A stretch of DNA of 64,000 nt from Gammaproteobacteria bacterium. Its GTDB lineage: Bacteria; Pseudomonadota; Gammaproteobacteria; Eutrophobiales; Eutrophobiaceae. This document shows, piece after piece, positions 1 to 9,195 of this stretch (positions are counted from its first letter, which is position 1; each line of letters opens with the position of its first letter). A model generated the notes under the pieces. That model was not told the DNA's origin, made no database searches, and saw only the letters and a program-made list of their open reading frames with translations. A program made the position numbers and the translations under genes. The stretch is taken from the NCBI GenBank assembly GCA_003250975.1, contig QKIY01000030.1, positions 1 to 64,000 on the forward strand. The letters run 5' to 3'.

Positions 1-24
1 TCTTTTTTAAGCGGGAGGAAACAC

Positions 25-1317
25 ATGACAAGAGAAGAACAGATAAAACAATTAGAACAGGACTGGGCGAATAACCCACGCTGGAAGAACGTCAAGCGTG
101 ATTACAGCGCCGAAGATGTCGTCCGCCTGCGTGGCTCGGTGCAGGAAGAATATACACTGGCCCGTCGCGGTGCCGAAAAGCTTTGGAAACTGGTAAACGA
201 AGAGGACTATATCAATTGTCTGGGTGCTGTCACCGGCGGACAGGCCGTACAGCAGGTCAAGGGCGGTATCAAGGCCATCTACCTGTCAGGCTGGCAGGTC
301 GCCGCGGATGGAAATACCTCTGAAACCATGTATCCCGACCAATCTCTGTATGCCGTGAATTCCGTACCGACCATGGTTCACCGTATCAATAATGCCTTCC
401 GTCGGGCGGATGAAATCCAATGGGCCAAGGGCAGCAATGAAATCGATTTCTTTGCACCGATTGTCGCCGACGCGGAAGCCGGTTTCGGTGGTGTTCTGAA
501 TGCCTTTGAGTTGATGAAGGGGATGATTGAGGCAGGCGCTTCAGGTGTTCACTTTGAGGACCAACTCGCCTCCGTGAAGAAATGTGGTCATATGGGCGGC
601 AAGGTACTGGTCCCGACACAGGAGGCCGTGCAGAAGCTGACTGCTGCGCGCCTGGCCGCTGATACCATGGGCGTCCCGACCATCGTGTTGGCCCGGACTG
701 ATGCCAATGCAGCCTCATTGCTGACTTCCGATGTCGACGAGCGAGACCAGAAATTTGTCACTGGTGAGCGTTCATCAGAAGGTTTCTTTATCACCAAGGC
801 AGGTATCGACCAGGCCATTGACCGCGGTCTGTCTTATGCTCCCTATGCAGACCTTCTCTGGTGTGAAACAGCCGTACCGGACATGAAAGAGGCCAAGAAG
901 TTTGCCGAAGCCATCCGAAAGGACTACCCGGAACAACTGCTGGCCTATAACTGTTCACCGTCCTTCAACTGGAAGAAGAATCTGAGCGACGGTGATATCG
1001 CCAAGTTCCAGAAAGAACTGGGTGCAATGGGCTACAAGTACCAATTCATCACTTTGGCCGGTATTCACAACATGTGGTACAACATGTTTGACCTGACCTA
1101 TGAATATGTCCGCAAGGGAATGACCGCCTATGTTGAAATGGTTCAGGAGAAGGAATTTGCCGCCAAGGACCGCGGTTATACTTTCGCCAGCCATCAGCAG
1201 GAAGTCGGTGCCGGGTACTTTGATGATGTGACCACCGTGATTCAGGGTGGTGTGTCGTCAGTTCGTGCACTTGAGGGTTCTACCGAAGAGGCACAATTCG
1301 ATAGTAAAGCTGGCTAA
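25..1317 (+). CDS. aceA: Isocitrate lyase
   Basis: Cleaves isocitrate to glyoxylate and succinate, the first step of the glyoxylate bypass, in the cytosol. The 430-residue protein has the family hallmark KKCGHMGGK, with catalytic Cys at about 187 and His at 189, plus the upstream SGWQVAAD and DAEAGFGG substrate and metal segments. The length is normal for the bacterial short form. The ATG has a strong GGGAGG ribosome site about 6 bases upstream. A strong intrinsic terminator follows the stop, so it is probably monocistronic or the last gene of an operon that starts outside the window. No malate synthase gene lies in the window. acnA, at 20.9-23.5 kb, makes its substrate. Confidence 0.97.
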   Translation: MTREEQIKQLEQDWANNPRWKNVKRDYSAEDVVRLRGSVQEEYTLARRGAEKLWKLVNEEDYINCLGAVTGGQAVQQVKGGIKAIYLSGWQVAADGNTSETMYPDQSLYAVNSVPTMVHRINNAFRRADEIQWAKGSNEIDFFAPIVADAEAGFGGVLNAFELMKGMIEAGASGVHFEDQLASVKKCGHMGGKVLVPTQEAVQKLTAARLAADTMGVPTIVLARTDANAASLLTSDVDERDQKFVTGERSSEGFFITKAGIDQAIDRGLSYAPYADLLWCETAVPDMKEAKKFAEAIRKDYPEQLLAYNCSPSFNWKKNLSDGDIAKFQKELGAMGYKYQFITLAGIHNMWYNMFDLTYEYVRKGMTAYVEMVQEKEFAAKDRGYTFASHQQEVGAGYFDDVTTVIQGGVSSVRALEGSTEEAQFDSKAG

Positions 1318-1339
1318 TACCGAAGGGTATAATCCAACA

Positions 1340-1376
1340 AACCCGGTCAGCTTGAAAGAGCGGCCGGGTTTTTTTA
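1340..1376 (+). terminator. Intrinsic terminator after aceA
   Basis: The inverted repeat AACCCGG (1340-1346) and CCGGGTT (1364-1370) is followed directly by a T run to about 1376. It lies 22 bases after the aceA stop and has the standard form of a rho-independent terminator on the plus strand. Confidence 0.85.
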
Positions 1377-1534
1377 TTTACAGGGATTTAATGTATGCCG
1401 CTTGTGCAGGGAGCACACGAGCGGTGAATGTACAAAGCCTTGCCGCGTGCACATGCATAGAAGTGTATCCTTTAAAGTGAATTGTCGTACAATACGGCGC
1501 TATTCAGACATTAAATGTTAAAAAGGACAGGCAA

Positions 1535-2377
1535 TTGAAACTCAGTGTAGACGAATTCAGGCGGTGGAAGCAGAAGTCGATCACCCTGCTGGGCATGTCC
1601 GGAGTGGGCAAGACACGGCTTGCCTGTCTCTTGAGGCATCATCACTGGTTTCATTTTTCAGGTGATTACCGGATTGGAACCCGGTATCTTGATGAACCGA
1701 TACTGGACCATATCAAAAAGGAATTGATGCAGATTCCCATCATGAAGGAGTTACTGCGTTCTGATTCAATCCAGATCAGAAACAATATTTCAGTGGACAA
1801 TCTCAGCCCGGTATCTACCTTTATGGGAAAACTGGGAGACCCTGAGAAAGGGGGCCTGGGGCTGTCTGAATTCAAATACCGCCAGGAATTGCATCGGCAG
1901 GCCGAGATTGCTGCGATGAAAGACGTGCCCGAATTTATCGAGAAGGCACATTATATATATGGCTATGATCATTTTATTAATGATGCCGGCGGGAGCCTGT
2001 GTGAGCTGGATGATCCCGAGATCATAAAGATCCTCGCCGAAAATACACTGATTCTGTATATCAAGGCGTCAAAGCAGGATGAAGAGGAGCTGATAAACCG
2101 GGCAAAAAAATATCCAAAGCCGCTTTATTACCGGGAGGCTTTTTTGGATGAGCAGCTTGCAGTCTACATGAAAGAGAAGGACCTGCAATTTGTAGCTCTG
2201 ATAGAGCCCGATGATTTCGCCCGATGGGTATTCCCTAGACTATTTTATTCCAGGATTCCTCGTTATGAGGCGATTGCGAAAGAGTATGGGTATACCATTA
2301 CAACAGAGGAGATTGGCTCGATTAATGACGAAGCCGGTTTTCTGGGACTGGTGGAAAATGTATTGGGCAAGAAATAG
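1535..2377 (+). CDS. P-loop ATPase of unknown role, upstream of metA
   Basis: The 280-residue protein has an N-terminal Walker A motif, GMSGVGKT at residues 20-27. It has no signal peptide or membrane segment, so it is probably a cytosolic nucleotide-binding protein. A hydrophobic strand (ENTLILYIKAS, about residues 168-178) may be a Walker B-like or NKxD-like strand, but I see no clear NKxD. The start is read as TTG, because the only nearby ATG (1515) is out of frame and AAAAGGACAG sits just upstream of the TTG. It ends 12 bases before metA, so the two are probably co-transcribed. The function is not known from sequence. A kinase-like or GTPase-like activity linked to methionine metabolism is only a guess from context. 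Confidence 0.8.
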   Translation: MKLSVDEFRRWKQKSITLLGMSGVGKTRLACLLRHHHWFHFSGDYRIGTRYLDEPILDHIKKELMQIPIMKELLRSDSIQIRNNISVDNLSPVSTFMGKLGDPEKGGLGLSEFKYRQELHRQAEIAAMKDVPEFIEKAHYIYGYDHFINDAGGSLCELDDPEIIKILAENTLILYIKASKQDEEELINRAKKYPKPLYYREAFLDEQLAVYMKEKDLQFVALIEPDDFARWVFPRLFYSRIPRYEAIAKEYGYTITTEEIGSINDEAGFLGLVENVLGKK

Positions 2378-2389
2378 CAGGATAGACTA

Positions 2390-3466
2390 ATGCCACTTGT
2401 TGCCAATACTAAATTACCCAGTTTCGCCCGTCTGCAGAAAGAAGGGGAAACGGTCATAGATGGAGATCGTGCAATCCACCAGGATATACGTGAGTTGCAT
2501 ATCGGCCTGTTGAATATGATGCCTGACACTGCGCTGGAAGCTACAGAGCGGCAGTTTTTCCGCCTAGTCGGTGAAAGCAACCAGATTGCACAGTTTTATG
2601 TGCATCCGTTTTCCCTTAAGGAACTGAGCAGGACACCTGAAACCCAAGCGCATATAGATCAGTACTACAAGACATTTGAACAGATCAAGGAAGAAGGGCT
2701 GGATGCCCTTATAATTACTGGCGCTAATGTCACAGGTACAGAATTGTCTGAACAGCCCTTCTGGGACCCCTTGATCGAGATCATCAACTGGGCTTATGAA
2801 AACGTAACATCAATCCTGTGTTCCTGTCTGGCCACACACGCTGTGCTGGAGTTCCGTTATCGGCAGAAGCGTATTCCCCTGGGCGGCAAGTGCTGGGGCG
2901 TCTATCCTCACAAGGTTGTTGATCAACGCCATCCTCTGGTTACCGGTGTCAATACGCGCTTCGATGTCCCGCATTCAAGATTCAATGAAGTCTATAGGTA
3001 CCAGTTTGAGGAAGCGGGACTCAGGATTCTTGCTGAGAGTGACGAGGCGGGTGTGCACCTGGCCACCAGCGAGGACGGGTTCAGAATAGTGTTCTTCCAG
3101 GGACATCCTGAATACGATTCCATCAGCCTGCTGAAAGAGTACAAGCGCGAGGTGGGGCGGTATATCAGGTCGGAAATAAATGTCTATCCGCCGCTTCCGG
3201 AAAACTATCTGAGCCTGCGGTCTTCCGCCATTCTTGAGGAGTACCGGGACAGGATAATTGTCAACCGGGTTAAAGGGCAGGAGCCACCGGAATTCCCCGA
3301 AGACCTAATACTGCCAACACTCGATAATACCTGGCATGACAGTGCCGAGGCAGTTATCAATAACTGGATAGGCAATGTCTATCAGGTCACACACATCGAT
3401 CGACGTATTCCCTTCAAGGATAGTGTCGATCCAGCCGATCCACTTGACCTTAATCGATACTCATAA
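2390..3466 (+). CDS. metA: Homoserine O-acyltransferase, MetA family
   Basis: Activates homoserine by acylation (succinyl-CoA or acetyl-CoA) in the first committed step of methionine synthesis. The fold is class I glutamine amidotransferase-like. Visible motifs are LNMMPDTALEATERQF near the N-terminus, the nucleophile elbow CSCLATHA (Cys146 aligns with the catalytic Cys of E. coli MetA), and FFQGHPEYD carrying the catalytic His and Glu. The acyl-specificity position after ITGA, which is Gly in succinyl enzymes and Glu in acetyl enzymes, reads Thr115 in ITGANVTG, so the acyl donor is uncertain. At 358 residues it is longer than E. coli MetA (309) because of a C-terminal extension. It follows the P-loop ATPase by 12 bases and precedes greB. 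Confidence 0.9.
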   Translation: MPLVANTKLPSFARLQKEGETVIDGDRAIHQDIRELHIGLLNMMPDTALEATERQFFRLVGESNQIAQFYVHPFSLKELSRTPETQAHIDQYYKTFEQIKEEGLDALIITGANVTGTELSEQPFWDPLIEIINWAYENVTSILCSCLATHAVLEFRYRQKRIPLGGKCWGVYPHKVVDQRHPLVTGVNTRFDVPHSRFNEVYRYQFEEAGLRILAESDEAGVHLATSEDGFRIVFFQGHPEYDSISLLKEYKREVGRYIRSEINVYPPLPENYLSLRSSAILEEYRDRIIVNRVKGQEPPEFPEDLILPTLDNTWHDSAEAVINNWIGNVYQVTHIDRRIPFKDSVDPADPLDLNRYS

Positions 3467-3508
3467 CCAGTTAAATTTCTTACATATACTGAATAGATAA
3501 TATTTGTA

Positions 3509-4009
3509 ATGGGGCGCTGGCGTTCACCATCACCTAAATCATCACCCTATATTACACGCAAGGGTTACCAGGCCCTGGAAAGGGAATTATCATATCTCTG
3601 GCGGAGACGGACGGAGGTCACTAAGGCACTCGCAGCTGCAGCAGCTGAAGGTGACCGTTCGGAGAACGCAGAGTATATCTATCGCAAAAAGCAGCTTCGC
3701 GAGATGGATAACCGCATTACTTATCTGCAAAAAAGAATGCCGGTATTAAAAATCGTGGATCTGGTGGGAGATACTAGCCGGGTTTTCTTCGGCGCTGTCG
3801 TTACGCTTGAGGATGAAGAGGGAGTAAAGTATGTGTATCGTATTGTTGGTGCAGATGAACTTGACCCTGAAAGGTCACATATCAGCATTGATTCATCAAT
3901 GGCAAGATCGTTATTGGGCAAGGTAGTGGATGAGGTGATTACTATAATCATCGAGGGGCGTAAGAAAGAATATTGCATAACCCTGGTTGAATATCCCGAG
4001 CAGGATTGA
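3509..4009 (+). CDS. greB: Transcription elongation factor GreB
   Basis: A secondary-channel factor that stimulates RNA polymerase to cleave backtracked transcripts. At 166 residues it has the GreB-type N-terminus MGRWRSPSPKSSPYIT, then a coiled-coil with the acidic tip EGDRSENAEY (Asp49 and Glu52 are the metal-coordinating pair), then a globular FKBP-like C-terminal domain. The GreB-type start and basic coiled coil separate it from GreA. No good Shine-Dalgarno precedes the ATG. The stop overlaps the next gene's putative TTG start. Confidence 0.95.
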   Translation: MGRWRSPSPKSSPYITRKGYQALERELSYLWRRRTEVTKALAAAAAEGDRSENAEYIYRKKQLREMDNRITYLQKRMPVLKIVDLVGDTSRVFFGAVVTLEDEEGVKYVYRIVGADELDPERSHISIDSSMARSLLGKVVDEVITIIIEGRKKEYCITLVEYPEQD

Positions 4010-4728
4010 ATCAGAGCAATAACATTGACATACCGGTCAATATGTTCAGGGCAGATAATCTAACAATGCGTCTGCAAGCCTATGGCACAGATGGCCTCTT
4101 TACCCTGCTATTATCCAATATTGTGATAATGGTGACAGCAGGATTATCGCTTGTACTGTCATTATTGTACGTTATCAGGATCGCAAGAAGTGCGCCTGTT
4201 AGTGCCATGCCAGAATCAATATTGGTTGTTCTTGGTGTGCGCCTTGATAACAACAAGGTCAATACTGATTATCAATACCGTCTTGATCGGGTGATCGGAC
4301 TCTGCAATGAAGACAGCAGTCATCCTGTCCTCGTTGTCGGTGGTAATACCGGTTTCTCCAGTGTGTCAGAAGCATCCATGGGAGTTGCATATCTCGTCGC
4401 ACAGGGGATAAGTCCGGAGCGGATATCTGTTGAGGACATTTCCCAACATACACTGGAGAACCTTCGCAATATAAGATCCTTTATGAATTCGAATGGTATC
4501 GATGATTTCACGATCATCAGCAACCGCTATCATCTTGCCCGGGTACTGGTTATTTCAAGGGGGTTGGGTATGAAGCCTTGTTTATGTGCTGCTGAAAATG
4601 ATTTCGCGCTGGAATTGGCAAAACTACCACGCCTTTTGCTTGAAGCATACTATATCAACTGGTACCACACCGGTGAAATCTGGTCACGGCTTGTAAGAAA
4701 CAGAAAAAGCTTGGAACGTATAAGTTGA
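4006..4728 (+). CDS. DUF218 (YdcF/SanA-like) membrane protein
   Basis: An inner-membrane protein with one N-terminal transmembrane segment (about residues 30-55) and a DUF218 domain from about residue 65. The domain is marked by ILVVLGVRLDNN, VVGGNTGFSSVSEASM and the ISNRYHLARVLVISRGLG stretch near its end. Members of the family (SanA, YdcF, ElyC) are linked to envelope barrier function and cell-wall metabolism, but the reaction is not settled. The TTG at 4006 overlaps the greB stop (TTGA). The in-frame ATG at 4042 is an alternative start and neither has a strong ribosome site. It is probably translated as part of the greB transcript. Confidence 0.8.
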   Translation: MNQSNNIDIPVNMFRADNLTMRLQAYGTDGLFTLLLSNIVIMVTAGLSLVLSLLYVIRIARSAPVSAMPESILVVLGVRLDNNKVNTDYQYRLDRVIGLCNEDSSHPVLVVGGNTGFSSVSEASMGVAYLVAQGISPERISVEDISQHTLENLRNIRSFMNSNGIDDFTIISNRYHLARVLVISRGLGMKPCLCAAENDFALELAKLPRLLLEAYYINWYHTGEIWSRLVRNRKSLERIS

Positions 4729-4764
4729 AAAACTGGATATTAACTGCAAATCTAGTCGAATCAC

Positions 4765-4799
4765 AAAAAGCAGGAAGGATACAAGAGCACCCTTCCTGC
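4765..4799 (-). terminator. Intrinsic terminator for the minus-strand lipoprotein gene
   Basis: The perfect 9-bp stem GCAGGAAGG (4770-4778) and CCTTCCTGC (4791-4799) has a 12-base loop. Read on the minus strand it is followed by a T run (A run at 4765-4769 on the plus strand), so it terminates the lipoprotein gene. It may also block read-through from the plus-strand DUF218 gene, though it has no T run in that direction. Confidence 0.75.
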
Positions 4800-4810
4800 C
4801 TGATATTGGA

Positions 4811-5203
4811 TTAGTATAGGTTTCCGACCTGAGTAACTATTGCGTTGGATAGATTCTGGACCCAGCCATTATAGTTTGAATGGATGTTTTTCCCATCGTA
4901 TTTAAGATTGGTACTGTCCTTATAGAGGATGCTGAAATCTGACGTGGTATAGAAGACATCCACAACTGCAACATGGCTCCGAATATAGAGTGTCCCGAGA
5001 ATATGTCCCGGTCCCTCTTCTTTCATTTGCCAACCCAGCGATTGACCGGCAGTGACAATGGCGCGGCCTACGTCCTCCTGGGTAGCCTGGCTTGGTGGAT
5101 TTATTGCGGCATCCTCTACTACAAGGACAGGTGACATCCGGCAACCGGCAATCAATAAAGTGACCAGCACCAGATAGATTATGCCAACTGATTTATATTT
5201 CAT
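4811..5203 (-). CDS. Small lipoprotein, function unknown
   Basis: The 130-residue protein has a lipoprotein signal peptide ending in the lipobox LIAGC, with the lipidated Cys at residue 21. Cys is followed by Arg-Met rather than Asp at +2, which favours transport to the outer membrane. The mature part is a compact alpha/beta domain with a GWQMKEEGPGHILGTL segment, similar in style to small periplasmic lipoproteins with no assigned role. The reverse complement of AGGAGGA lies upstream of the start as a ribosome site. It is monocistronic, with its own terminator. Confidence 0.8.
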   Translation of the reverse strand: MKYKSVGIIYLVLVTLLIAGCRMSPVLVVEDAAINPPSQATQEDVGRAIVTAGQSLGWQMKEEGPGHILGTLYIRSHVAVVDVFYTTSDFSILYKDSTNLKYDGKNIHSNYNGWVQNLSNAIVTQVGNLY

Positions 5204-5287
5204 ACGTATTATCCTCCTTGCGTGTATTTGGTCATTAACCGACCGGTTTTGAAATTGTCCAGTATTATAACTGGCTCAACATATTTT

Positions 5288-6058
5288 TTATATTTTTCTT
5301 AACGTACCTTTCTCCTTCCCACTACAGCAGATGCCCAGTGATCGAACCAGGCCCAAGGGGTATAGTCCCTTACATATCAGCTTGCCGGCGACCATTTTCA
5401 CGATTGCCAAGGTATCAGTCGCCGGGCTGTAGTGACTGGTTCTTGACTTATGATTGTAGATTGTGTCTATTTCAACGCTTTTGCTGGGTACCCCATTATG
5501 CGCGGCATCAATCAGGATTTCACTTTCAAATACGAAATTATCACTGTCTGTCCGGCATTGTTCAAATAATTTTGCCGGATAAACCCTGAATCCGGATTGA
5601 CTGTCGCGAATACGCTGTCCCGCTGCCCAGGATATCCAGAAATCAGCAAAACTGTTGGCGAAACGACGTAACGTCGGGGCCAGGTGCCTGTTACGTAACC
5701 GTGCAGCAATAATAATACTGTCGGGATTAGTAGCTGCTTCATCAAGCAGCCGGGGGATATCTTCAGGTCGGTGCTGACCATCGCCATCCAGAGTAATAAT
5801 ATAGTCAGCGCCATGTTCATTTGCATACTTGATGCCTCGAAGTAGGCTTTTGCCTTTGCCAACATTTCGCCGGTTTGAGAGCACGGTTACGGGCAGCCTA
5901 TCGAGAACCTCAGCGGTGTTATCACTGGAGCCATCATTTACAATGATAACCAGATCAATAAATTGATGTGCCCTTTTCGCAATATCCGCAATGGTGGTTT
6001 CCTCATTATATGCCGGTATCACTACAGCACAGCGAAATCCAGAACCGGAAGTCATCAT
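5288..6058 (-). CDS. Family 2 glycosyltransferase of the aryl polyene cluster
   Basis: A cytosolic or membrane-associated GT-A glycosyltransferase of 256 residues, of the dolichol-phosphate-mannose-synthase type. It has the N-terminal VVIPAYNEE motif, NDGSSDNTAE, and the DGDGQH metal-binding segment at about residues 92-97. It is the last gene of the pigment operon and overlaps the ketoreductase stop by 4 bases (ATGA). GT2 enzymes recur in aryl polyene clusters, where they are thought to glycosylate the lipid head group. The sugar and acceptor here are unknown. Confidence 0.9.
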   Translation of the reverse strand: MMTSGSGFRCAVVIPAYNEETTIADIAKRAHQFIDLVIIVNDGSSDNTAEVLDRLPVTVLSNRRNVGKGKSLLRGIKYANEHGADYIITLDGDGQHRPEDIPRLLDEAATNPDSIIIAARLRNRHLAPTLRRFANSFADFWISWAAGQRIRDSQSGFRVYPAKLFEQCRTDSDNFVFESEILIDAAHNGVPSKSVEIDTIYNHKSRTSHYSPATDTLAIVKMVAGKLICKGLYPLGLVRSLGICCSGKEKGTLRKI

Positions 6059-6774
6059 GCCATTGCCCCGTTAATGGAGATCACTTGGCCAGAGATGTAG
6101 CCGGCTTCATCTGAAGCCAGAAATCCGGCCAGCGAGGCAACTTCACCCGGTGTGCCTGCTCGTTGCATGGGCACCAGTGCCCTGATTTTTTCCTTGTCAA
6201 AGGACTTATTGCTCATTTCGGTAGCAATTATCCCCGGGGCAATTGCGTTGACAGTAATTCCTTTTGTGGCCACTTCAAGTGCCAGGCTCCGGGTGGCGCC
6301 GTGGAGACCGGCTTTGGCGGCAGCATAGTTTGTCTGTCCCCGATTGCCCGTAATACCAGTAACCGAGGAAATAGAAATAATACGTCCCCAACGTGTCCTG
6401 ATCATCGGCAGTAACAATGGCTGGGTCACATTGAAAAAACTATTCAGCGAGATATCAATAATATTGTTCCATTGTTCGCAGGTCATTCCAGCCATCGGGG
6501 CGTCATCATGATTTCCCACATTGTTAATGAGGACCTGGACAGGGCCTTCCTGCAGTAGTTTCTCGATGGCTACTTGTGTCCCCTCTGCATCAGTAACATC
6601 AAAATATGCTGTTTCAGCTGATCCACTTGATACCAGGATCTCATCCCTTAGGGATTCAGCACGTTGCCGGGATCTATTGGCATGCACGATGACATGCAGT
6701 CCGGAATTCGCCAGGTGCCGGCATATTGCCGCGCCAATCTCGCCACTAGCGCCGGTAACCAGTGCGCGTCTCAT
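6055..6774 (-). CDS. 3-ketoacyl-ACP reductase (FabG-like) for polyene synthesis
   Basis: An NADPH-dependent short-chain dehydrogenase (239 residues) expected to reduce the beta-keto group after each polyene extension. It has the N-terminal cofactor motif TGASGEIG (about residues 7-14), NNVGNH, the catalytic Ser in ISISSVTG and the YxxxK pair in NYAAAKAG. Overlaps of a few bases with both neighbours show translational coupling. The role resembles ApeQ of aryl polyene systems, by context. Confidence 0.93.
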   Translation of the reverse strand: MRRALVTGASGEIGAAICRHLANSGLHVIVHANRSRQRAESLRDEILVSSGSAETAYFDVTDAEGTQVAIEKLLQEGPVQVLINNVGNHDDAPMAGMTCEQWNNIIDISLNSFFNVTQPLLLPMIRTRWGRIISISSVTGITGNRGQTNYAAAKAGLHGATRSLALEVATKGITVNAIAPGIIATEMSNKSFDKEKIRALVPMQRAGTPGEVASLAGFLASDEAGYISGQVISINGAMA

Positions 6775-7214
6775 TACATTGCCCCCTTTTGTGTAATAAC
6801 GGTGGCTCGTGCGCTAATCAGAAGTCTTTCATCAGTGGAGATTGTAAAGTTGTACATAAAACTGTCATTCGTAGATGCGATCTTTTGGGCGCATATGTTT
6901 AATGGTGTTGTTATGCCTTCGATAAACTCCTGCTCTAGGACAACATCCCGCAACGAAGCCAAGTAACCCTGCAGGGCCGTGCCACCGGCTGCGCGTGCCA
7001 GAAGGCCGCCATGTACCGCCATTGCCTGGGTGCCGTATTCCAGCAGCTGCACGGAAGTAAGCTGGCCGTGATTTCGTAATGGGTTGGTCGGCTCAAGGTG
7101 TGAGATGGCCAGGCAATGGATCTCGTTTTCGTTCCAGTCAAGTACACCTTCCAGCAGACACATGGTACCGGAATGGGGGATAAGTCCGCAAAGCTCCTTT
7201 TTCCCGATCAACAT
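6774..7214 (-). CDS. Hotdog-fold 3-hydroxyacyl-ACP dehydratase (ApeP-like)
   Basis: A 146-residue hotdog-fold protein with IPHSGTMCLLEGVLDW near the N-terminus, where the His of PHSGTM is the likely catalytic residue, followed by a central helix segment LTSVQLLEYGTQAMAVHG. It belongs to the dehydratase type found in aryl polyene and xanthomonadin clusters, where it removes water to form conjugated double bonds. It overlaps the preceding gene by 7 bases and the ketoreductase by 1. The cluster also has a second, FabZ-like dehydratase at 13230-13541. Confidence 0.88.
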   Translation of the reverse strand: MLIGKKELCGLIPHSGTMCLLEGVLDWNENEIHCLAISHLEPTNPLRNHGQLTSVQLLEYGTQAMAVHGGLLARAAGGTALQGYLASLRDVVLEQEFIEGITTPLNICAQKIASTNDSFMYNFTISTDERLLISARATVITQKGAM

Positions 7215-8002
7215 GGCAGATAGTTTACCTGCAGTCCGCCCGAATCATGGTAAGGCAGGATGCATTCCGCAGAGGAATTCCTTGCAACCATTTCGAGTAA
7301 TAACAATGCCTGGGCTACAGAATTACCGCTTCGCAAATTCTCAAGCGCCACTGTTTGCAGTGCCTGTGGCGATTGTTTTTCCACCGGCACAACCATTAAT
7401 TCAGCCATGCTGTGATCAGTGCGTTGGTGGGTGAATACAAGGGCTGTTGAAAAAGGAATAGTGGAGGTATATTCAGTTGAGAAAATATCCGGGGGTGGCT
7501 GGTCATAGGCAACCAGCATAATCGGCTGGTTTTCACTCAATACCTGTGTAACAGATTCAAGCAGGGCGGCAGTAAAACTTTCATCACCTGCAGAAATACT
7601 TGTTGACGGCATACGGCAATGGTAGCCGATACTCCAGTAACCGGCCGGCGCATTATGAATTGAATTATGAAAATCCGTCGGGGAGACCGGGCGATCCGGT
7701 AGCGTCAGGGCAGTGCAAATGCGGTCGCAAATTTCCAAATCGCCATTACTCGTAGCAAATACGGTTGCGACATTTGCCGGGTCGAGGGTGCTATGCTGGA
7801 TGGCTTCAGTGGCTGCTTGCAAGGCCAGACGGATGGTAGGTGAAATGCGTCGCCGTTCATTAACAGGCAAAGAGTCCGGTACAAATCGTGGTATGGGTTG
7901 AGCCTGGTAGCCTGATTTCCCTCTCAGCACATCACTGCATTCAGGCCAGTTCGCCAATCCCGGGGCAGCAATACCAACCGACTCTAAGTAGACACTCTTC
8001 AT
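7208..8002 (-). CDS. Chain-length-factor-like partner of the ketosynthase
   Basis: The 264-residue protein is of the short beta-ketoacyl-synthase-like type (Ketoacyl-synt_2). The thiolase-like core is visible, for example NSIHNAPAGYW and STSISAGDESFTAALLE. The position of the ketosynthase cysteine is replaced by a non-nucleophile (SISAGD, about residue 138), so it is probably catalytically inactive. In aryl polyene systems such a protein pairs with the active ketosynthase (ApeO with ApeC) and sets chain length. Its start overlaps the ketosynthase stop by ATGA, which fits a one-to-one complex. Confidence 0.88.
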   Translation of the reverse strand: MKSVYLESVGIAAPGLANWPECSDVLRGKSGYQAQPIPRFVPDSLPVNERRRISPTIRLALQAATEAIQHSTLDPANVATVFATSNGDLEICDRICTALTLPDRPVSPTDFHNSIHNAPAGYWSIGYHCRMPSTSISAGDESFTAALLESVTQVLSENQPIMLVAYDQPPPDIFSTEYTSTIPFSTALVFTHQRTDHSMAELMVVPVEKQSPQALQTVALENLRSGNSVAQALLLLEMVARNSSAECILPYHDSGGLQVNYLPC

Positions 8003-9195
8003 GGTTCATTCCTGCCAAATATGAGGCTGCAGTTACTGCCCCCAAACCCGAATGAATTGCTGAGTACCGTATTAATGGGGCAGTCGTGAGTTTCCAAAAC
8101 TATTCCTTCAGATAGTTGCTTGTCTGGTTGGCTGGTATTTATCGTGCCAGGGATAAAGCCGTGTTCAATAGCTTGACATGCAATAATGGCCTCGGTAATT
8201 CCGGCAGCGCCCAGTGTATGCCCGGTCCATCCCTTTGTAGAACTGAAGGGCGGTATTCGATCAAAGACGCTACGAAGCGCTGCGTCTTCCGAGGAATCAT
8301 TCGACGGGGTTGCAGTGCCATGGAGGTTCACGTAATCGATCACATTATCCGCCAGATTTGCCATCTGCAAGGCGCGTTCCATGGCCAGGGCTGCACCCTT
8401 GCCATCCGGATGGGGCGTGGCAATATGATGGGCATCACTGCTTTCACCATAACCCAGTAATGCGATGCTGGTTTTATCTGCCGCATCCCGTTCAAGTAAT
8501 GCGAATCCTGCCCCCTCACCGATATTGATTCCCTTACGTTCAATATCCCATGGCCGGCATGGCAATGGAGAAATCAACTGAAGCGCATTAAATCCGTATA
8601 GTGTGCTTAGGCAGAGACTGTCTACACCTCCAACTATAGCAGCATCACAGAGGCCGACATGCATATGCCTGCTTGCAGCAGCAAAGACCTTTGCACTTGA
8701 TGAACAGGCTGTTGAAATTGCCAGGGATGGACCCTTGAGGCCGAGTAATTCACGGATGAACTCAACCACAGAATGTATCAGGTGCGTATGATGAAGATCA
8801 AAACTGGCGGGTAAGCTGCCAGATTCCTCATCTCGGTTGCGATAAGCAAGTTCCGCTTCATGAATTCCGGATGTGCTTGTGCCAAGGAAAAGTCCAATGC
8901 GTGAGGTGCCATATTGCCCGCAGACGCGGCTGATTTCGGAATTAAAATCATCCTGATTGATCGCCAGCAGCGCCAGGCGGTTATTCCGGCAGTCAAAGTG
9001 CTTCAGACTATTAGGTATTTCTACCTGTTCAACATTATTAACTCGGCCAATCCATGTATCTAGGCCGGTATCTTCAAAGTCACATTTACGTAACCCGCTC
9101 TGTTGGTTTCTCAAGGCATGCATGGTCGCAGCATTACCCTCTCCAAGGGCATTCGTTAATGTTGTGGCTGTAATATAAGGTAGTTTTTCAAGCAT
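7999..9195 (-). CDS. Beta-ketoacyl-ACP synthase of the aryl polyene cluster
   Basis: Condenses malonyl-ACP with the growing aryl-primed chain. The 398-residue protein has the full Cys-His-His triad: Cys164 in STACSSSAKVF, His292 in NLHGTATPSND and His326 in KGWTGHTLGAAG. It is the only active ketosynthase in the window and is translationally coupled to its chain-length-factor-like partner. A gap of 265 bases separates it from the MMPL exporter gene upstream, so it may have its own promoter. No convincing Shine-Dalgarno precedes the ATG, but alignment of the N-terminus with the family supports this start. Confidence 0.94.
   Translation of the reverse strand: MLEKLPYITATTLTNALGEGNAATMHALRNQQSGLRKCDFEDTGLDTWIGRVNNVEQVEIPNSLKHFDCRNNRLALLAINQDDFNSEISRVCGQYGTSRIGLFLGTSTSGIHEAELAYRNRDEESGSLPASFDLHHTHLIHSVVEFIRELLGLKGPSLAISTACSSSAKVFAAASRHMHVGLCDAAIVGGVDSLCLSTLYGFNALQLISPLPCRPWDIERKGINIGEGAGFALLERDAADKTSIALLGYGESSDAHHIATPHPDGKGAALAMERALQMANLADNVIDYVNLHGTATPSNDSSEDAALRSVFDRIPPFSSTKGWTGHTLGAAGITEAIIACQAIEHGFIPGTINTSQPDKQLSEGIVLETHDCPINTVLSNSFGFGGSNCSLIFGRNEP

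Noticed and set aside
386-718. Open frame of 110 codons on the minus strand inside aceA
   Set aside because: It is a shadow of the strongly conserved isocitrate lyase frame, with no ribosome site and no recognisable motif.
1488-1493. TACAAT as a -10 box for the ATPase-metA transcript
   Set aside because: No acceptable -35 hexamer at 16-18 bases; too weak to list as a promoter.
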